Source: Anaeramoeba ignava
Taxonomy: Eukaryota > Metamonada > Anaeramoebidae
DNA: 64,000 nucleotides
Reading direction: 5' to 3'
Assembly (NCBI GenBank): GCA_028826165.1
Contig: JAPDFW010000056.1
Location: 62,001 to 126,000 of the forward strand
Below the pieces are notes generated by a model. That model was not told the DNA's origin. It saw only the letters and a list, made by a program, of their open reading frames with translations, and ran no database searches. How positions within the stretch are numbered: the stretch's first letter is position 1; each line of letters begins with the position of its first letter. A program made the position numbers and the translations under genes. Below are positions 59,032-64,000 of this stretch, piece after piece.

Positions 59032-62000
59032 ATGCAAAAAATTGAAACAATATCACTTTCTATTGAAGAACAAAATGATGCAATTTTAATAATATTTCAT
59101 CATAATTCCACAAAAATATTTGCAACAACAAACTTTTCGTTACAATTTAGATGGACAAACATATTAAAACAATACGTTAATCGATCAAAATTCAAAACTT
59201 TTGATCTTGAAAAAAATCCTGAAATAATTTTTTTTCATGTGTATCAAAACATTCCGAATATATTTATATCAACAGCACCAGATATTCTAGATATAGGACC
59301 TATAATGCAAGAATTTACAAAGTTTTTGACATTAGAAACACTTATTCAAAGTGAAGAACGTGTGAGAAAAATCGAAGCATTTAATGCGTTGAACCAAACA
59401 AGTGTAAGCATTGTTCCTTTAAAATTGATTTGTAATGCTGTCGTTCGTAGAGGTAGTTTATCTTGTTTTGCTGGTCTTAATAATAATCCTCAATTGCCTT
59501 GTGTCTTTGGTTTTAGAGGAAATAATTTTTCTTTAGAAGCTTCTGGTGAATGTTTATTTGAGAAAAGTTTATCAGATTTACAAGTAAATATTTATTTCAA
59601 TTCAATTTATTTCAATTTAATTTAATTTAATTCAATTCAATTCAATTCAATTTATTTTATTTCAATATTTAATTCAATTTAATTTATTTGAATTTAATTC
59701 AATATTTAATTCAATTTAATTCAATATTTAATTCAATTTAATTTAATTTAATTCAATTCAATTCAATATTCAATTCATTATTCAATTTAATTTATTTCAA
59801 TTTATTTTTATTTAATTTATTTCAATATTCAATTTATTTCAATATTTATTTCAATTCAATTTAATTTAATTTATTTCAATATTTATTTTAATATTTAATT
59901 CAATTTATTTCAATTTATTTCAATATTTATTTCAATATTTATTTCAATATTTATTTTAATATTTAATTTATTTCAATATTTAATTTATTTTATTTCAATA
60001 TTTATTTCAATTTATTTTAATTTATTTTAATTTAATTTATTTCAATTCAATTTAATTTATTTCAATTTAATTCAATTTATTTCAATTTATTTCAATATTT
60101 TATTCAATTTTAATATTTAATTCATTTCAATATTTAATTCATTTTAATTTATTTAATTCAATATTTAATTTATTTAATTTAATATTTTATTCAATTTATT
60201 TCAATATTTAATTTATTTCAATATTCAATTTATTTCAATTCAATTTAATTTTATTTTATTTTAATTTAATTTATTTCAATTTATTTCAATTTATTTCAAT
60301 TCAATTCAATTTATTTTAATTTATTTTTAATTCAATTTATTTCAATTTATTTTTATTTCAATTTAATATTTAATTTATTTTAATTTATTTCAATTTATTT
60401 CAATATTTTATTCAATTTAATTTAATTTTTAATTTAATTTAATTCAATATTTAATTTATTTCAATTCAATTTAATATTTAATTCAATATTTAATTTATTT
60501 TATTTCAATTCAATTTATTTCAATTTATTTCAATTCAATTTATTTTTATTTTTAATTTATTTTAATTCAATTTATTTTATTTTTAATTTAATTTAATTTA
60601 ATTTATTTCAATTTAATTCAATATTTATTTTAATTTTTAATTCAATTTATTTCAATTTATTTCAATATTTATTTTAATTTTTAATTTATTTCAATTTTAA
60701 TTTAATATTTAATTCAATATTTAATTTAATTTATTTAATTCAATATTTAATTTAATTTATTTAATTCAATATTTAATTTAATTTTTAATTTAATTTAATT
60801 CAATTTAATTTAATATTCAATTTAATTTAATATTTATTTCAATATTTAATTCATTATTCAATTTAATTTATTTTAATATTTAATTCAATTCAATTTAATT
60901 TATTTAATTCAATATTTAATTTATTTAATTCAATATTTATTTTAATATTTAATTCAATTTAATTCAATTTATTTTTAATATTTAATTCAATTTAATTCAA
61001 TTTATTTCAATATTTAATTCAATTCATTTAATTTATTTCAATTCATTTTAATTCAATTCATTTAATTTAATTCAATTTAATTTAATTCAATTTAATTCAT
61101 TCAATTTATTTCAATTCAATTTAATTCAATATTTTATTTAATTTATTTCAATTTATTTCAATATTTATTTCAATATTTAATTTAATTTATTTTAATTCAA
61201 TTTATTTCAATTCAATTTAATTTAATTCATTTCAATTTATTTCAATTTAATTTATTTCAATTTAATTTATTTCAATTTAATTTAATTCAATATTTAATTT
61301 AATTTAATTCATTTCAATATTTAATTTTTATTAGATCGTAATACGACAAAGAAAACAAGAAGCCCTTATTAAACTCAAACAAGAGGAAGAATCATGGCGA
61401 GTTGATATGCACACAAACGCAGTAGCTTTGATATGGAGAGAAATAGTAAACCAAATAAAAGCATTGGAAACAGAAATCAAATTCGACCCGAAAATGGAAC
61501 TTAAAATAATCCCAAATATATATACAAAAACAGAAAATTTTGTTGAAATCAACGAATTTGCACCAAATCAAACACAAATTAAAACGGATCTTTTTGACGA
61601 AAATAACGGAATAATTCCAATTATAAGTTTCATGAAAAATCGGATCTTTTCGGGACAAATTGAGATCACATTACAGAAAGTGAAGATCACAGTTTACTCA
61701 AAAGGATCTGCAGAAAAACGACAAGAACGGATTGTGAAGGTCAGATTGGCAATGAACAAACACAACCGAAGACTCTTCCAGATCCTTATACCTGGACAAG
61801 GAACACATACATTTTACGTCACTAATGAAGAAAACGTTGAAATTTTACTGTCACTTTTTGAGACGGCAAAAAAACTTGTTAAAAGAATGCCATCTGTGAG
61901 GAACCTCAGCTCAATACACGCGCTGGACTCTCTTGAGACAATGCGGTCGACTCTTTCGTTGCCTGATCTTATGCTTTCACAAAGAAAAAATTCACAACAA

Positions 62001-64000
62001 GAAACAAGACTGTATTCAACTATAAATTTCCAAGTTTCAAGAAAACTTATACCCAAAATAAAAAGACACTTCGCAACGGGTCGCGCTGATTTCGCAGTGC
62101 TTATTGAGCACGAAAACGAGTTCTGTCCCGGATTGTTGAAGTTGCACAAAAACTTCTTGGAAATCACAATATATGGGAAAAAGGAATCACAAAAATTTTT
62201 ATATTTGGAAATTGCAAGAATAAAAAAGGAAGACGACCCAGTGGTTGATACAAAGATTGCGATTGAAATGCAGAATCGCAGCGCAGTTCGTCTTCAGACA
62301 CAATCCCTGAGGAAAATGATAGAGGTTGTAAATTCACTTGAGATGTTCAAGTGGTATTTTGGGACTGATCCCGAAAATATCGCGATCCACGGCGAAATCA
62401 TCGGGACGCAACTTGAAATTGAGGCTATTGCTGAGCGCGTTGCCGAGAAGAAATACGCAACGTTTTTTGTCTCTTATGCTCAGCAATCAACTGCCAAAGA
62501 GAGAGCTATTCTCCGAATTGCATACTCTTCCTTGTCGTTGGTCAGCGCAGTCACATTCCACACAGTCATATCATTGACACCCCATAGTCCATCCCAAATC
62601 TCCATTAGTTTCTCAGAAGAATCTTCCGTTGTTCTTTATACTTCAACAAGCGCAAAGTATCAACCGTTGACAATTTTTTGCAATTCAAAATCACAAAAAA
62701 ATTTGATTGAAATTTGTTATCAAAAACTTGTCGCAATTCCCCAGGACAAAAAGGATCTCGCAACCCCTGCAAACATCCAGACGCGCAGATCTCTTTCCTT
62801 GGTGAATCAATCACTTGGGCATCAATCGACGCCCAGAAAATCAACATTTACTACGCCATCATTATTATCCAATTCGTCGCCAATTCCGGCAGAAATCATA
62901 CGTTATGTTGAATTTTCTCGCACATTCTCTCCAGTCGTCATCCAATCTCAATCCCATCTCGCCCTTTTCAACGAGGCTCTTCTCGACTCAGAATTCACCA
63001 CCTTCAGCGCAGATACTCTTGTATTAATACAGAACTCGCTTGCAAATTTAATCGACCAAAATAACTCCAAATCAAATGATTTAATTGTTAAAATAAAAGT
63101 AAATTTAATCGGCAAAGAAACAATCTCCTGCATCGCTGTTCTTGACAAAAAAAGCATTCTTTTCCATGAGGAGTTACTGAGCCAAATTGTGTTATTCCAG
63201 GCATCCTTGCCTTCTTCTGATTTGCGAGTGCTGTTGGATATTCGCAATCCACAAAGATTTGCAATTTTTTCAACAAAAAAAAAATTATTAATTTTCGAAA
63301 CACAAACTTCACAAGAAAGAGATATTCTCTCTAATATCATACTTCTGTTTGCGAGCGGATCATCGTTGATATCAGATCAACCAACAAACGATTCGCCGCA
63401 GCAGATGATCAAAATCCTGACTCCGTTGGCTGAAGAAATGCAGTTCAATCGGGAGAACCAAAAATCACGCAGCATTTTTTCAATAACAAAAGAGCACGCA
63501 ACTCCACCCACTCTCATCGCATCTCATCCTGTTCTTCTTGTGAACTCTTTCGGACAACGCGCAGAACATGCCACTATCATACTCGAACCCGAATATTTTA
63601 TGATCGAGCGTAAATCAACACGAAAAACAATAAGAAGAAAATACAGTCTATTTTCCAAACTCTTTCTTCTTGATCCTTTCCGCACACGGTTTTATATTGA
63701 TGATCTGCATCACATCGTGCTCGAATTCGCAGATCCCCAACGAAGATTAGGTTTTCTTTCCGATTTCTATTCTCATCGCGAAAAATATCTTTCTAGTTCA
63801 TTTCCCTTTATAGATCAAACACCATTGATTTTTAATTGTCAATTAAAAGTGAACAATCTCGAAAAACAAGCAACACTTTCTCTTCGATTCGACCGAATAG
63901 AATTCAACATCCTCGACTCATCATCTCCTTTCCATCCTCTTCGTTTCTCTTCTTCGCCATCTGTGTCTCGCAAGAATTCAATTTTGCGATCTGACCAATT
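59032..64000 (+). CDS. Large unrecognised protein with probable tandem PH-like folds, 3' partial
   Basis: Exon 1 (59032-59583) encodes 184 residues starting MQKIETISLSIEEQ. After a 1.75-kb repeat intron, exon 2 (from 61335) stays open to the window end, giving at least 1,072 residues. No family is recognised. Several stretches look like beta-rich PH-type modules ending in a helix: RIVKVRLAMNKHNRRLFQIL followed by EILLSLFETAKKL; FCPGLLKLHKNFLEITIYGK followed by RKMIEVVNSLEMF; ISCIAVLDKKSILFHEELLS followed by RDILSNIILLFAS; and ATIILEPEYFMIERKSTRKT followed by RLGFLSDFYSHRE. The first exon holds a comparable segment. Exon 2 uses many more G/C-ending codons (CTC, GCG, CGC, TTC) than any other gene here. 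The PH-like reading is inference from pattern only. Confidence 0.7.
59584..61334 (+). repeat. 1.75-kb intron array of ATTTCAATTTAATTT-like units
   Basis: Irregular mixture of TTTCAA, TTTAATT, TTCAATATTTAA and TTTATTTCAAT units between donor GTAAATATT and acceptor TTTATTAG. The phase-0 join DLQ-IVIRQ keeps the frame open. Confidence 0.9.

Noticed and set aside
61331-63340. Minus-strand and alternative-frame ORFs of 60-130 codons in the last 3 kb
   Set aside because: The plus-strand exon from 61335 is open for 2.67 kb with sensible composition and continues a spliced upstream exon; the others are shadows.
1-64000. Organellar or apicomplexan-plastid DNA because of the extreme AT content
   Set aside because: Genes are nuclear-type (Rab, Ras, UTP3, Ste20 kinase) with GT-AG spliceosomal introns.

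Overview
The window comes from the nuclear genome of a very AT-rich, intron-bearing eukaryote that uses the standard code (TAA and TGA both act as stops). It is probably an amoeboid or similar free-living protist. The exceptionally AT-rich DNA, K/N/Q-rich proteins and a large tandem expansion of Rab GTPases would fit Anaeramoeba-like or Dictyostelium-like lineages, but the sequence alone does not fix the species. Exons were joined by hand using GT-AG borders and family alignment from memory; no search was run.

Layout. 1-2687 (+) is the 3' part of a SYS1 Golgi membrane protein; the first five bases finish one exon and a 2.1-kb intron made only of an AATAATTTT-like repeat follows. 2747-3787 (+) is an RTRAF/CLE7 homologue. 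4009-5412 (-) is a Ras GTPase ending in CTIF. From 5783 to 45829 every gene is on the minus strand and belongs to one tandem family: an orthodox Rab11, then about sixteen divergent Rab11-like copies sharing its intron positions. Their C-terminal exons are hypervariable and most end in -CC. Several copies are broken by an in-frame stop, a frameshift, an exon eaten by repeat, missing exons or a lost start. A decayed MULE-type transposon with nested duplications sits among them at 25-33 kb.

46316-48367 (+) is a single-exon membralin homologue. 48569-52803 (+) is a small ankyrin protein with a 3.7-kb intron of 12-mer repeat and an apparent frameshift. 53150-55107 (-) is UTP3/SAS10, divergently paired across 90 bp with a Fray/OSR1-like Ste20 kinase (55198-58740, +). 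59032 to beyond 64000 (+) is a large unrecognised protein, relatively GC-rich, that looks like a string of PH-like folds.

The recurrent theme is that almost every long intron is a private low-complexity array with its own monomer of 5 to 19 bases, while exons and splice borders stay intact. In the GTPase family the favoured site is the intron just after switch II. The rest of the window is housekeeping: membrane traffic (SYS1, Rab11, membralin), ribosome biogenesis (UTP3), RNA biology (RTRAF) and signalling (Ras, Ste20 kinase). No tRNA, rRNA, CRISPR array or organellar DNA was seen.
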